Shown here in pieces: positions 1-8,516 of a stretch of 11,759 nt of DNA (the stretch's first letter is position 1; the number at the start of each line of letters is the position of its first letter). Below the pieces are notes generated by a model. The model made no database searches. It worked only from the letters and a program-made list of their open reading frames with translations, and was not told where the DNA came from. The position numbers were made by a program, and so were the translations under genes. Origin of the DNA: JAXMEQ01 sp046348225 (GTDB lineage: Bacteria; Pseudomonadota; Gammaproteobacteria; Burkholderiales; Burkholderiaceae_C); the NCBI GenBank assembly GCA_046348225.1, contig JAXMEQ010000018.1, positions 1 through 11,759 on the forward strand, written 5' to 3'.

Positions 1-193
1 TGCGGGGGTGCCCGAGCGCCATGAGCCTGACGTGGGCGAAGTGAACTACCCTTACCTCTTCAAGGTGATTGACGAGGTGGCCGCAGCATGCGGATGGCAG
101 GGCTGGCTGGGCTGTGAATACCGGCCCGCGCGGGGCGCCACACCCGGCGGCACCTCGGCCGGCCTGGGCTGGCTGAAAGCCACGGGCGCCTGA
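1..193 (+). CDS. hyi: Hydroxypyruvate isomerase, C-terminal end (partial, 5' end outside window)
   Basis: Only the last 63 or so codons are visible; reading frame 2 is open from the window edge to the TGA at 191-193. The peptide carries the family's C-terminal blocks: PERHEPDVGEVNYPYLF followed by GWQGWLGCEYRP and a final GLGWL. This closely matches the end of Hyi-type TIM-barrel isomerases, which interconvert hydroxypyruvate and tartronate semialdehyde in glyoxylate metabolism in the cytoplasm. The catalytic N-terminal and central parts lie outside the window. In many proteobacteria hyi sits with gcl and glxR, but the upstream neighbours cannot be seen here. Its stop codon abuts the stop of the convergent IF-1 gene with no bases between them. 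A related sugar isomerase/epimerase of the same fold is the main alternative. Confidence 0.85.
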   Translation, partial: AGVPERHEPDVGEVNYPYLFKVIDEVAAACGWQGWLGCEYRPARGATPGGTSAGLGWLKATGA

Positions 194-457
194 TCAGCGG
201 CGCTGCTGGGGGGGCGGCGTGAAGCCGGGGCCGCGGCCGGGCAGGTGGCGGAAGGTGATGCGACCCTTGCTCAGGTCGTAGGGCGAGAGTTCCAGCGAAA
301 CCTTGTCACCCGCGAGGATGCGGATGTGGTTCTTGCGCATCTTGCCGCCGGTGTAGGCCACCAGCTGGTGGCCGTTGTCCAGGGTGACGCGGAAACGCGA
401 GTCGGGCAGCACCTCGGTCACGGCGCCGTTCATTGCAATCAGTTCTTCTTTGGCCAT
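194..457 (-). CDS. infA: Translation initiation factor IF-1, extended form
   Basis: The 87-aa product starts MAKEELIAMNG and shows the IF-1 S1/OB-fold blocks: FRVTLDNGHQLVAY (about residues 22-35), GKMRKNHIRILAGD (38-51) and SPYDLSKGRITFR (58-70). IF-1 binds the A site of the 30S subunit with IF-2 and IF-3 during initiation. The family is usually about 72 residues; this one has a roughly 15-residue Gly/Pro/Gln/Arg-rich tail (GRGPGFTPPPQQRR). My recollection is that betaproteobacteria often carry a second IF-1 copy of this kind beside the one in the ribosomal-protein operon. ATG at 457 is chosen because a strong AGGAGG (463-468) lies 5 nt upstream and family members begin MAKEE. An in-frame upstream extension to 565 has no IF-1 homology. 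The gene is convergent with hyi. Whether this is the main or the second copy cannot be decided here. Confidence 0.95.
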   Translation of the reverse strand: MAKEELIAMNGAVTEVLPDSRFRVTLDNGHQLVAYTGGKMRKNHIRILAGDKVSLELSPYDLSKGRITFRHLPGRGPGFTPPPQQRR

Positions 458-660
458 GGTGTCCTCCTGGGGCAGGCGTTGAAGGAAGCAGCGGCAAGGC
501 GAAAGGGCGGCGGGAAGGCCGCGGCGCCTGCGTGCTGCGCAATCGGGATTCAGGAAGTGCCGCACCCGTGCGAGGGCCGGACTTTGAGAGGACGGGTCGA
601 CTGACCCAACACTAAACCGACAGCCCGATTGTACCTTGTTGGCCGTTTCACCGCCTTGTT
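458..660 (-). promoter_or_regulatory. infA leader and possible promoter
   Basis: No gene is evident here. Reading toward infA, a TACAAT hexamer (complement of 628-633) is a good -10 candidate, but I see no convincing -35 at 16-18 bp. If it is used, the mRNA starts near 620 and has a leader of about 160 nt, long for a translation gene. The leader can fold: GGGTC-AGTC-GACCC (complement of 594-607) lies near its 5' end, and a CGCA/TGCG pair sits at 561-572. It ends in the strong AGGAGG at 463-468. A long structured leader could allow post-transcriptional or temperature control, as known for some cold-shock genes, but that is inference only. Confidence 0.35.
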
Positions 661-719
661 GCTACAAAATTCATAGCGATCTGCGCAGTATTCATGCGGG
701 CTGGTGGCCAAATCGTGTC
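661..719 (+). repeat. 59-nt hairpin element, copy 1
   Basis: This is the first of three related 59-nt sequences. The head stem-loop is GCTACAAAATTCATAGC at 661-677, with four paired bases and the fifth pair lost (C against A). Two nt later comes a second stem, TCTGCGC (680-686) against ATGCGGG (694-700), with a 7-nt loop; it needs G-U pairs and has one mismatch. A GGCC follows at 706-709, the same offset as in copy 3, but the third stem is not formed. It is the most degenerate copy. It lies between the divergent infA and histidine kinase genes, just upstream of the putative infA promoter. Confidence 0.7.
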
Positions 720-778
720 ATCAACCGGGTGCGTGGCAACGGTGCGCGCCGCGACTGCGGGGGCCGGGCAACTCCCGG

Positions 779-808
779 CTGACGCAGCCGGCGTGCCTGT
801 ACTACGAT
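779..808 (+). promoter_or_regulatory. Weak promoter-like sequence overlapping the kinase start
   Basis: CTGACG (779-784) and TACGAT (803-808) each match four of six bases of the sigma-70 -35 and -10 consensus, with an 18-bp spacer. If used, transcription would begin near 815, past the ATG at 807 and only a few bases before the in-frame ATG at 819. This is a weak match in GC-rich DNA, noted because no Shine-Dalgarno sequence is visible before either start codon. Confidence 0.18.
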
Positions 809-3800
809 GGCTTCACCCATGAACCGCGACGACTTCTCCACGCTGTTTGAGCTGTTGCCCATCGGCGCGTACCGCAGCGACCCGAGCGGCGTGCAGGTGC
901 GCGCCAACCGCGGCATGGTCGCGCTGTTCGGCTTCAGCTCCGAAGCCGAGATGCTGGGCACCGCCACTTCGCGCGGGCAGGGCTGGTACACCCAGCCGGG
1001 GCGTCGGGCCGAATTCCGGGCTCGGCTGCTGGCCGAGGGCACGCTGCGCAACTTTGTGTCGGAGATGCGCCGCCCGAATGGCGAGGTGTTCTGGATCAGC
1101 GAGAACGCCCACGTGGTGCGCGACGCACAGGGCAACGTGCTGTACCACGAGGGCACGGTGGAGGACATCACCGCACGGATGCAGGCCGAGCAGGCGGCCG
1201 CCACGGCCAGCGAGATGCTGCGCGAACGCACCGAGGCCTTGCAGATCACGCTGGACAACGCGGGCCGCGGCATCGCGCGGGTGGATGCCCAGGGGGTGGT
1301 GGTGCTCTACAACCGCCGCTTTCTGGAGCTGCTGGATCTGCCCGATGCGCTGCTGGCGGGGCGCCCCACCATGGCCGAGGTGATCCGGTTCCAGGAACAG
1401 CGCGGTGATTTCGGCGAACACTCTGAACTGCTCAATGTAAGCCCGCTCAACAGCGTGGACCGCCGCGCACAGGACGCGGCCGGCCGGTTCACGTCCGGCA
1501 CCTACCTGCGCCGCACCCGCGGCGGCCTGGTGATCGAGGTGGCCACGCAGACGCTGCCCGACGGCGGCGTGGTGCGGACCTATTCGGACGTCACCGCGTA
1601 TTTCAACGCCCAGAAAGAGCTGGCGGACAAAAGCCGCATCCTGCAGATCACGCTGGACAACATGAGCCAGGGCATTGCGACCATTGATGCGTCCGGCCGC
1701 ACCGTGACCTCCAACCGGCGCCACCAGGAGTTGCTGGGCTTTCCCGAAGCACTGATGGCGACCAAGCCGACCATGGAGCAGCTGGTGCGCTTCCAGATCG
1801 AGCGCGGCGACTTCGGCGAGAACTTCCAGTTTGTGGACGCGGTCGCGCGTGGCTACGTGGCCGTGGGCGACAAGGTGCCGGCCATCCAGGGGCCCGAAAC
1901 CTACCTGCGCCAGACCCGCGACGGCAAGACGCTGGAAGTGCGCACCCGCCCGTTGCCCGACGGGGGTGTGGTGCGCACCTTCACCGACATGACCGACTAC
2001 GTGAAGGCGCAGCACGCGCTGGCGCACAAGGAGGCGCAGCTCCGCGCGCTGGTCAACAACATTCCCGACCGGATCTGGCTCAAGGACGCCGACGGCCGCT
2101 ACCTGTTGTCCAACCCCGCGCACCAGCGGCAGCACGGCCTGCGGGAAGAAGACGTGGTGGGCAAGACCGCGCACGACCTGTTCGGTCCGCAGGAGGGCGA
2201 ACGCTACCGGGTGGCCGACCGCAAGGCCATGGAGTCTGACGCCCCCGTGGTGTACGAAGACCGGCTGACCGATCCGCGCACCGGCCGCATGCAGTATTTC
2301 GAGCTGGTCAAGGTGGCCATGCGCAACGACGCGGGCGAATGCATCGGCCTGCTGGGCATCGCGCGCGACATCACGGCGCGCAAGGAAACCGAGGCGGTGC
2401 TGATCGCGGCCAAGGAGGCGGCCGAGGCCGGCAACCGCGCCAAGGCCGAATTCCTGGCCAACATGAGCCATGAAATCCGCACGCCCATGAACGCCGTGAT
2501 CGGCATGAGCGACCTGCTCCTGGACACCCCGCTGACCGCAACCCAGCGCGAGTTTGCCGAGACCATCCGCACCAGCGGCGACGCGCTGCTGGTGCTCATC
2601 AACGACATCCTGGACTTCTCCAAAATCGAGTCCGGCCACCTCGAGCTGGAGCGCGTGCCGGTGAACCTGGCTGAATGTGTCGAGGGTGCGCTGGACCTCA
2701 CCAGCGGCCCGGCGGCGGTGAAGGGCCTGGACTTGCTCTACTGGATCGAGGACGACGTCCCGCGGGCCATCTATGGCGACCTGACGCGGCTGCGCCAGGT
2801 GTTCATCAACCTGATCAACAACGCCGTCAAGTTCACGCAGAAGGGCGAGGTGGTGGTCACGCTGTCGCGGCGTGAGGGCGCCGACGGCGCGCCGCTGCTG
2901 CACGCGGCGGTGCGCGACACCGGCATCGGCATTCCCGCCGACCGGCTTGACCGCTTGTTCCAGGTGTTCAGCCAGGTGGACACCTCCACCACGCGCCAGT
3001 ACGGCGGCACCGGGCTGGGCCTGGCCATCTGCCGCCGCCTGATCGAGCTGATGGGCGGGCGCATCTGGGTGGTGTCGGTGGCGGGAGAAGGTTCGACCTT
3101 CCAGTTTGAAATCCCGTACCAGGTGGTGCCGTCCGGGCCCAGCGCCTGGGTCAGCCGCAAGACCGTCAGCCTGGCGGGACGGCGCCTGCTGCTGGTGGAC
3201 GACAACGCCACCAACCGGCACATCCTCACGCTGCAGACCCGCCGCTGGGGCATGCTGCCGCGCGCGGCATCGTCTGGCGCACAGGCACTGGCGTGGCTGG
3301 ATGCCGGTGAACCCTTCGACGCCGCCATCCTCGATGTGCAGATGCCGGGCATGGACGGCTACGCACTGGCCGCCGAGCTGCGCAAGCGCTTTGACCCGAA
3401 CCAGTTGCCGTTGCTGGTGCTGACCTCACTGGGTGACGGGGGTGACCAGCTGGCCGGCCTGGGCGTGGCCCAGACACTGGTCAAGCCCACCAAGTCGCAG
3501 GTGCTGTTTGACGCGCTGTACAGCCTGTTCGAGCGACAGCCCGTCCTCGTCGCGCCGGCACCTGCCGCCGCGCCCGCCAGCAGCGCGCCGAGGCTGGCCC
3601 AGCAGATTCCGCTGCGACTGCTGCTGGCCGAAGACAACCTGGTCAACCAGCGGGTGGCCGCACTGATCCTGAGCGGCCTGGGCTATGACATCCAGGTGGT
3701 GGCCACCGGCACGGGCGCGCTGGGGGCGGTGGCGCAGGCCCTGCAGGACGGAGAACCGTTTGACGTGGTGCTGATGGATGTGCAGATGCCCGACATGGAC

Positions 3801-4016
3801 GGCCTGGAGGCCACACGCCAGCTGTGCGCCCTGTATCCAGCCGCCCGCCGACCCTGGATCGTGGCCATGACCGCCAACGCCATGGAAGGCGACCGCGACG
3901 ATTGCCTGGCCGCCGGCATGGACGACTATGTGAGCAAGCCCATCCGCGCGGCCGTGGTGGCCGAGGCGCTGCGCCGCGCCGCGCAGGGGCTGGCGGCACG
4001 GCGCCAGGCGGGCTGA
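807..4016 (+). CDS. Cytoplasmic hybrid sensor histidine kinase, 4 PAS + HisKA + HATPase + 2 receiver domains
   Basis: The product is 1069 aa with no signal peptide or membrane segment. Domain order: PAS about 8-125; two tandem PAS_7-like modules at about 145-266 and 279-399; a PAS_4-like module at about 410-528; HisKA with phosphoacceptor H555 in SHEIRTPMNAVIG; HATPase with N-box NLINNAVKF (668-676), G1 DTGIGIP (704-710), F-box LFQVFSQVD (717-725) and G2 GGTGLGLA (733-740); receiver 1 with D798/D799, phospho-Asp D843, T873 and K893; an Ala/Pro linker; receiver 2 with E942/D943, D991, T1022 and K1044. All key residues are present, so it should be active. The two PAS_7 modules share long identical blocks (LQITLDN, RGDFGE, LPDGGVVRT) and look like an internal duplication. 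There is no HPt domain and no response regulator beside it, so its output partner must be elsewhere. The signal sensed is unknown. The start could be ATG 807 or ATG 819 (M5); neither has a clear ribosome binding site. Confidence 0.95.
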   Translation: MASPMNRDDFSTLFELLPIGAYRSDPSGVQVRANRGMVALFGFSSEAEMLGTATSRGQGWYTQPGRRAEFRARLLAEGTLRNFVSEMRRPNGEVFWISENAHVVRDAQGNVLYHEGTVEDITARMQAEQAAATASEMLRERTEALQITLDNAGRGIARVDAQGVVVLYNRRFLELLDLPDALLAGRPTMAEVIRFQEQRGDFGEHSELLNVSPLNSVDRRAQDAAGRFTSGTYLRRTRGGLVIEVATQTLPDGGVVRTYSDVTAYFNAQKELADKSRILQITLDNMSQGIATIDASGRTVTSNRRHQELLGFPEALMATKPTMEQLVRFQIERGDFGENFQFVDAVARGYVAVGDKVPAIQGPETYLRQTRDGKTLEVRTRPLPDGGVVRTFTDMTDYVKAQHALAHKEAQLRALVNNIPDRIWLKDADGRYLLSNPAHQRQHGLREEDVVGKTAHDLFGPQEGERYRVADRKAMESDAPVVYEDRLTDPRTGRMQYFELVKVAMRNDAGECIGLLGIARDITARKETEAVLIAAKEAAEAGNRAKAEFLANMSHEIRTPMNAVIGMSDLLLDTPLTATQREFAETIRTSGDALLVLINDILDFSKIESGHLELERVPVNLAECVEGALDLTSGPAAVKGLDLLYWIEDDVPRAIYGDLTRLRQVFINLINNAVKFTQKGEVVVTLSRREGADGAPLLHAAVRDTGIGIPADRLDRLFQVFSQVDTSTTRQYGGTGLGLAICRRLIELMGGRIWVVSVAGEGSTFQFEIPYQVVPSGPSAWVSRKTVSLAGRRLLLVDDNATNRHILTLQTRRWGMLPRAASSGAQALAWLDAGEPFDAAILDVQMPGMDGYALAAELRKRFDPNQLPLLVLTSLGDGGDQLAGLGVAQTLVKPTKSQVLFDALYSLFERQPVLVAPAPAAAPASSAPRLAQQIPLRLLLAEDNLVNQRVAALILSGLGYDIQVVATGTGALGAVAQALQDGEPFDVVLMDVQMPDMDGLEATRQLCALYPAARRPWIVAMTANAMEGDRDDCLAAGMDDYVSKPIRAAVVAEALRRAAQGLAARRQAG

Positions 4017-4054
4017 AACCCTTGGTGTTACCCCCGCGAGCGGTCTGGCGGGCG

Positions 4055-4082
4055 GATAATCCGGGTTCCTTGGAACGACCGG
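4055..4082 (+). promoter_or_regulatory. Possible promoter with inverted repeat upstream of the HTH gene
   Basis: GATAAT at 4055-4060 is a five-of-six match to a -10 box, with no clear -35 at the right distance. Immediately downstream is the inverted repeat GTTCC-TT-GGAAC (4065-4076), flanked by CCGG at 4061-4064 and 4079-4082. The repeat would straddle the start site, a typical place for a repressor operator. The next gene encodes an HTH protein, so autoregulation is possible but unproven. Confidence 0.3.
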
Positions 4083-4091
4083 ACAACAACA

Positions 4092-4535
4092 ATGCCCAAC
4101 ATTGCAGCCGTATTGAAAGAAGAGATCGCCCGGGTGGCCCGCAAGGAGCTGCGTGGCGATACAGCGCGGTTCAAGAAAGCCTCGGCCCAGTACCGCAGTG
4201 ACATCGCCGCGCTGAAGCGCCGCATCACCGAGCTGGAAAAGCAGCTTGGCAAGCTGTCGCGGCAAAGCGGCAAGGCCGGCGCCAAAGCCGACGCCCCGGC
4301 CGCGGGGCGCAGCAGCCTGCGCTTCAGCGCCAAGGGGCTGGCGGCACAGCGCAAGCGCCTGGGCCTGTCGGCGGCGCAAGTGGCGGCGTTGCTGGGCGTT
4401 TCAGGCCAGTCCATCTACAAATGGGAAGACGGCAAGGCCCGGCCACGCGCCAGCCAGCTGCCCGCCATCGCCTCGCTGCGCACCATGGGCAAGCGCGAAG
4501 CCAACGCCCGCCTCGCGGCGCTGGCGGGCGGCTGA
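4092..4535 (+). CDS. Coiled-coil plus HTH (XRE-like) small DNA-binding protein, function unknown
   Basis: The 147-aa product has two parts. Residues 1-60 are rich in Lys/Arg/Glu and predicted helical, with a heptad-like stretch around 30-58 (KRRITELEKQLGKL). A Lys/Ala/Gly linker (about 59-76) follows. Residues 78-140 resemble a lambda-repressor/XRE helix-turn-helix: LAAQRKRLGLSAAQVAALLG, then VSGQSIYKWEDGKARPR with the recognition helix around SGQSIYKWE. I recognise the layout, including the MPNIAAVLKEEIARVARKE start, as a protein type common in Burkholderiales, but know of no assigned function. The coiled coil suggests it acts as a dimer. It lies 75 nt downstream of the histidine kinase and has its own -10-like sequence, so co-transcription is uncertain. 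The Shine-Dalgarno sequence is weak. Confidence 0.85.
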   Translation: MPNIAAVLKEEIARVARKELRGDTARFKKASAQYRSDIAALKRRITELEKQLGKLSRQSGKAGAKADAPAAGRSSLRFSAKGLAAQRKRLGLSAAQVAALLGVSGQSIYKWEDGKARPRASQLPAIASLRTMGKREANARLAALAGG

Positions 4536-4618
4536 GCCGACCGGCTTTCCCCGGGGTTCATGGCGCCGCTGACCGCGGGTCGGCTGGTCAACAAGGCGCG
4601 CGGCAAGGGCCGCTCTGC

Positions 4619-5860
4619 TCAGCAGAATGCCGGCAGTGCCAGCATGGGCGTTGCAAGACCGCCCAGCTTCAAAAATCCGCGCAGCGTCCTCGGTTCTGCC
4701 CTCAGCGCCCACACCAAGCCGGCCACGAGGGCCAGCTGCAGGCCCAGGTAAAGCACCAGGGCCTGCGGCTCGCTCCAGCTGCGGGCCGGCAGCCAGGTGT
4801 CGAGCAGCAGCTCTTCCATCGACAGTGCCAGCGCGTAGGCGACGACCACCCAGGGCCAGCGCCGGCGCACCGTCGGCGCCGTTGCCTGCGGCTGCAGCGC
4901 CCGGCGGTAGAGCGCGTCGAGCAACGCGCGGCCCGTCGCGCGCTCCCTGCGCAGCGTGAACTGCTCCTGCACTGCGCGCGCGAAGCGACCTGCCGCCCGT
5001 CGCCACGGGTGGGCCGAAAGTGCATGCGACAGTGGTGTATGGCCGCGCACGATGGTGCTCACGCGCGCATGGTTGCCCGGCAGCTGCAGGCTGGCCAGTG
5101 GCACTGGCTGCGGCATGGCGGTGAACACGGCGGTGAGGTTGCCGCCGTCGTCTGACAGCTGGCAATGCTGGGCCCGCAGGCCTGATTTGGCCGCCAGGTG
5201 CTGCAGCGTCGCGGTGTTGAAGGTGTACAGGTGCGCCTCGTGGAAGCTGCTACGCGGTGACTGGCAGGTGGCCTCGACGTTCGGCACCTCCACCACCAGC
5301 GTGCCACCGGGGCGCAAGGCGTTGCGCAGCTGGCGCAACACTGCACCCGGGTCTTCGGTGTGCTCCAGCACATGCCAGATGGTGATGAGGTCAAAACCGC
5401 CCTCGGGCAGCGGCACGTCGCCAATGAAGCCCCGGGTGATGGCCAGCCCGTACTGCGCCTCGGCATAGCCGGCATAGCCCTTGTTGGGCTCCACACCCTG
5501 CACCGCGTGGCCCAGGGTTTTGAGCAGGTAGGCAAACTCGCCGCCACCGCTGCCCACGTCGAGGATGCGCAGCCGGCCGTCCAGCCAGGGGCGGATCTTG
5601 GCCAGTCGCGACAGGGCCACCTCGCCGGCCCGCAGCACGTGCTTCGGCCTTGGCTCAAAGGTCTGCTTGTAGGCCAGCCGGTAATCGTTTTCGTAGAACT
5701 GGCGTGCTTCGTGCGGCCGCGGGTCCGACCACACCAGGCCACAGCCTTCGCAGGCCACGCTGCGCAGCGGCTGGCCGCTGCGGCTGCGGCGGGACAGCAC
5801 CGTGACGTGGGTGCCACCACACAGGTTGCAGGGAATGGAGGCACGGTCGCAGGCGGTCAT
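4619..5860 (-). CDS. SAM-dependent methyltransferase with N-terminal zinc motif and C-terminal membrane segments
   Basis: The product is 413 aa. Residues 11-40 hold a four-cysteine motif, C11-x2-C14 and C37-x2-C40, as in the zinc-binding region before many sugar C-methyltransferase-type enzymes. A class I Rossmann methyltransferase follows: motif I ILDVGSGGGEFA (99-110), acidic E124 at the end of beta-2, FDLITIWHVLEH (156-167) and LRPGGTLVVEVPN (182-194). FHEAHLYTF (206-214) is typical of the Methyltransf_23 group. After about residue 330 come hydrophobic stretches at about 336-352, 366-387 and 397-412, which look like membrane segments ending the protein. The methyl acceptor is unknown; sugar or surface-polysaccharide substrates are a guess from the zinc motif. 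The start at 5860 is supported by GAGGG about 5 nt upstream. The gene is convergent with the HTH gene and divergent from the peptidase gene. Confidence 0.85.
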   Translation of the reverse strand: MTACDRASIPCNLCGGTHVTVLSRRSRSGQPLRSVACEGCGLVWSDPRPHEARQFYENDYRLAYKQTFEPRPKHVLRAGEVALSRLAKIRPWLDGRLRILDVGSGGGEFAYLLKTLGHAVQGVEPNKGYAGYAEAQYGLAITRGFIGDVPLPEGGFDLITIWHVLEHTEDPGAVLRQLRNALRPGGTLVVEVPNVEATCQSPRSSFHEAHLYTFNTATLQHLAAKSGLRAQHCQLSDDGGNLTAVFTAMPQPVPLASLQLPGNHARVSTIVRGHTPLSHALSAHPWRRAAGRFARAVQEQFTLRRERATGRALLDALYRRALQPQATAPTVRRRWPWVVVAYALALSMEELLLDTWLPARSWSEPQALVLYLGLQLALVAGLVWALRAEPRTLRGFLKLGGLATPMLALPAFC

Positions 5861-6112
5861 GGAGGCCCTCTATGGAAAGAAGCCGGCTTTGTAACAGAAC
5901 CTGTCGGACAGCGCGCAGTGCATTTCCCCGGGAAAGCTGGGGTTGTTGCCTACCCGGAAGCGTGTGCCCCTGGCCAGTCGGGGTTGCGAGGCCCGGGGCT
6001 TGGCCCGCTGGCGCCGCCTGGAAAGGGGCAGGTTAGTAATTACTGGCTCTGGCGTGCGAGGCGCGGGCGGCGTAGAGTTGCGGGCTTCCCTGCTGATCCA
6101 TTCAGGAACCCC
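5861..6112. promoter_or_regulatory. Divergent intergenic region with two small palindromes
   Basis: No gene is supported in these 252 bp. The region must carry start signals for the methyltransferase (left) and the peptidase-hydrolase pair (right). Two inverted repeats stand out: CTGTCGGACAG (5901-5911; 5-bp arms with one central base) near the methyltransferase, and the AT-rich perfect palindrome AGTAATTACT (6035-6044), about 70 bp before the peptidase start. A TAGAGT at 6073-6078 could be the rightward -10, and TACAAA (complement of 5888-5893) the leftward one; neither has a good -35. Operator function is speculation. Confidence 0.3.
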
Positions 6113-7588
<1,476 letters not shown>

Positions 7589-7598
7589 TCTGTTGGGC

Positions 7599-8447
7599 AT
7601 GAACGACTCCACGCTTTCCACCTTCACGGCGAGCGACGGCGACAACCTGGCCCTGCAGGAATGGCCGCTGGACGACGACCAGCCGATGCGCGGCGCGGTC
7701 GTCATCGTGCATGGCCTGGGCGAGCATGTGGGGCGCTACGACCACGTGGCGCAGTTCCTCAATGCCTGGGGCTTTGCGGTGCGCGGGTATGACCAGTATG
7801 GTCATGGCGAATCCGGCGGCGTGCGCGGCGCGCTGCCGGACGGCGACCGGCTGCTGGAAGACCTGGCCGACGTGGTCGACGCGACCCGTCTGCGCTTGCC
7901 CGACGGCAAGCCGCTGATCCTGCTGGGCCACAGCATGGGCGGGTTGGTGGCGGCGCGCTTCGTCGCGCTCAAGCGCCGGCCGGTGGACGCGCTGGTGCTG
8001 TCGTCGCCGGCACTCGATCCGGGGCTCAACCTGGTGCAAAAGCTGCTGCTGGCCGTGGTGCCGCGTGTGGCGCCCAACCTCACACTGGGCAACGGGCTGG
8101 ACGCCAGCTTCATTTCGCACGACCCGGCGGTGGTCGAGGCCTACCAGCGCGACCCGCTGGTGCACGACCGCATCTCGGGCCGGCTGGCGAAGTTCATTGC
8201 CGACGGTGGCCCGGCCACCGTGGCCCGTGCGCCGCACTGGACGGTGCCCACGCTGCTGATGTACGCCGGTGCCGACAAGCTGGTCAACCCGGCCGGCGCA
8301 CGCGCGTTTGCCGCGGCGGCGCCGCAGGATGTGGTGACGTCACACTGCTTCGACGCGCACTACCACGAGCTGTTCAACGAGCTGGACCGGGCGCCGGTGT
8401 TCGCCCTGCTCAAGCGCTGGCTGGACCAGAAGTTCCCGCCCCTTTGA
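7599..8447 (+). CDS. Alpha/beta hydrolase, monoacylglycerol lipase/lysophospholipase type
   Basis: The 282-aa product has the Hydrolase_4 layout: oxyanion-hole HGLGEHVGRY (38-47), GYDQYGHGES (63-72), nucleophile elbow GHSMGG with S112, acid D226 in YAGADKLV, and H256 in HYHELFNE. These are hallmarks of monoglyceride lipase and PldB-like lysophospholipases, which cleave acyl esters. There is no signal peptide. The substrate is not proven; other esterase roles are possible. ATG at 7599 is preferred over the TTG at 7593 because it gives the natural family start. No strong Shine-Dalgarno is seen, and with only 10 nt after the peptidase stop, translation is probably coupled. Repeat copy 2 begins 10 nt after its stop and may end the transcript. 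Confidence 0.9.
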   Translation: MNDSTLSTFTASDGDNLALQEWPLDDDQPMRGAVVIVHGLGEHVGRYDHVAQFLNAWGFAVRGYDQYGHGESGGVRGALPDGDRLLEDLADVVDATRLRLPDGKPLILLGHSMGGLVAARFVALKRRPVDALVLSSPALDPGLNLVQKLLLAVVPRVAPNLTLGNGLDASFISHDPAVVEAYQRDPLVHDRISGRLAKFIADGGPATVARAPHWTVPTLLMYAGADKLVNPAGARAFAAAAPQDVVTSHCFDAHYHELFNELDRAPVFALLKRWLDQKFPPL

Positions 8448-8457
8448 GCCGGGCTAC

Positions 8458-8516
8458 AAGCCAAATCAGGCCGCAACCCGCGCCGATGCTGCGCAGGGAG
8501 CTACTATTTTTGTAGC
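8458..8516 (-). repeat. 59-nt hairpin element, copy 2
   Basis: On the minus strand this copy reads from 8516 to 8458. The head is GCTACAAAAATAGTAGC, a perfect 5-bp stem with a 7-nt loop. Compared with copy 3 the closing pair is C-G instead of T-A, a compensatory change. Two nt later CCTGCGC (complement of 8491-8497) pairs with GCGCGGG (complement of 8477-8483) across a 7-nt loop, seven pairs with one G-U. A weaker third stem (GCC/GGC) follows. The head overlaps the end of the YidB coding sequence, and the tail lies 10 nt from the hydrolase stop. On the plus strand the GC-rich stem is followed about 8 nt later by TATTTTT, so it might act as a weak terminator between these convergent genes. Confidence 0.8.

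Noticed and set aside
458..565. Upstream in-frame extension of infA
   Set aside because: Adds 36 residues with no IF-1 similarity; the strong AGGAGG lies directly before the internal ATG at 457.
813..3221. 802-aa open frame on the minus strand inside the histidine kinase
   Set aside because: Low-complexity His/Gln/Arg/Val-rich translation with no recognisable domain; the plus strand encodes a complete kinase with all catalytic motifs. Long antisense frames are common in GC-rich DNA.
3426..4379. 317-aa minus-strand open frame across the kinase end and HTH gene
   Set aside because: Overlaps two well-supported plus-strand genes and has no domain signature.
4535..4552. AGCC...GGCT followed by TTTCCCC after the HTH gene as a terminator
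   Set aside because: The stem is only four pairs and the T-run is three bases, too weak to call.
5360..6112. Upstream extension of the M20 peptidase frame
   Set aside because: Runs antisense through the methyltransferase; ATG 6113 has an AGGAA ribosome binding site and the natural family start.
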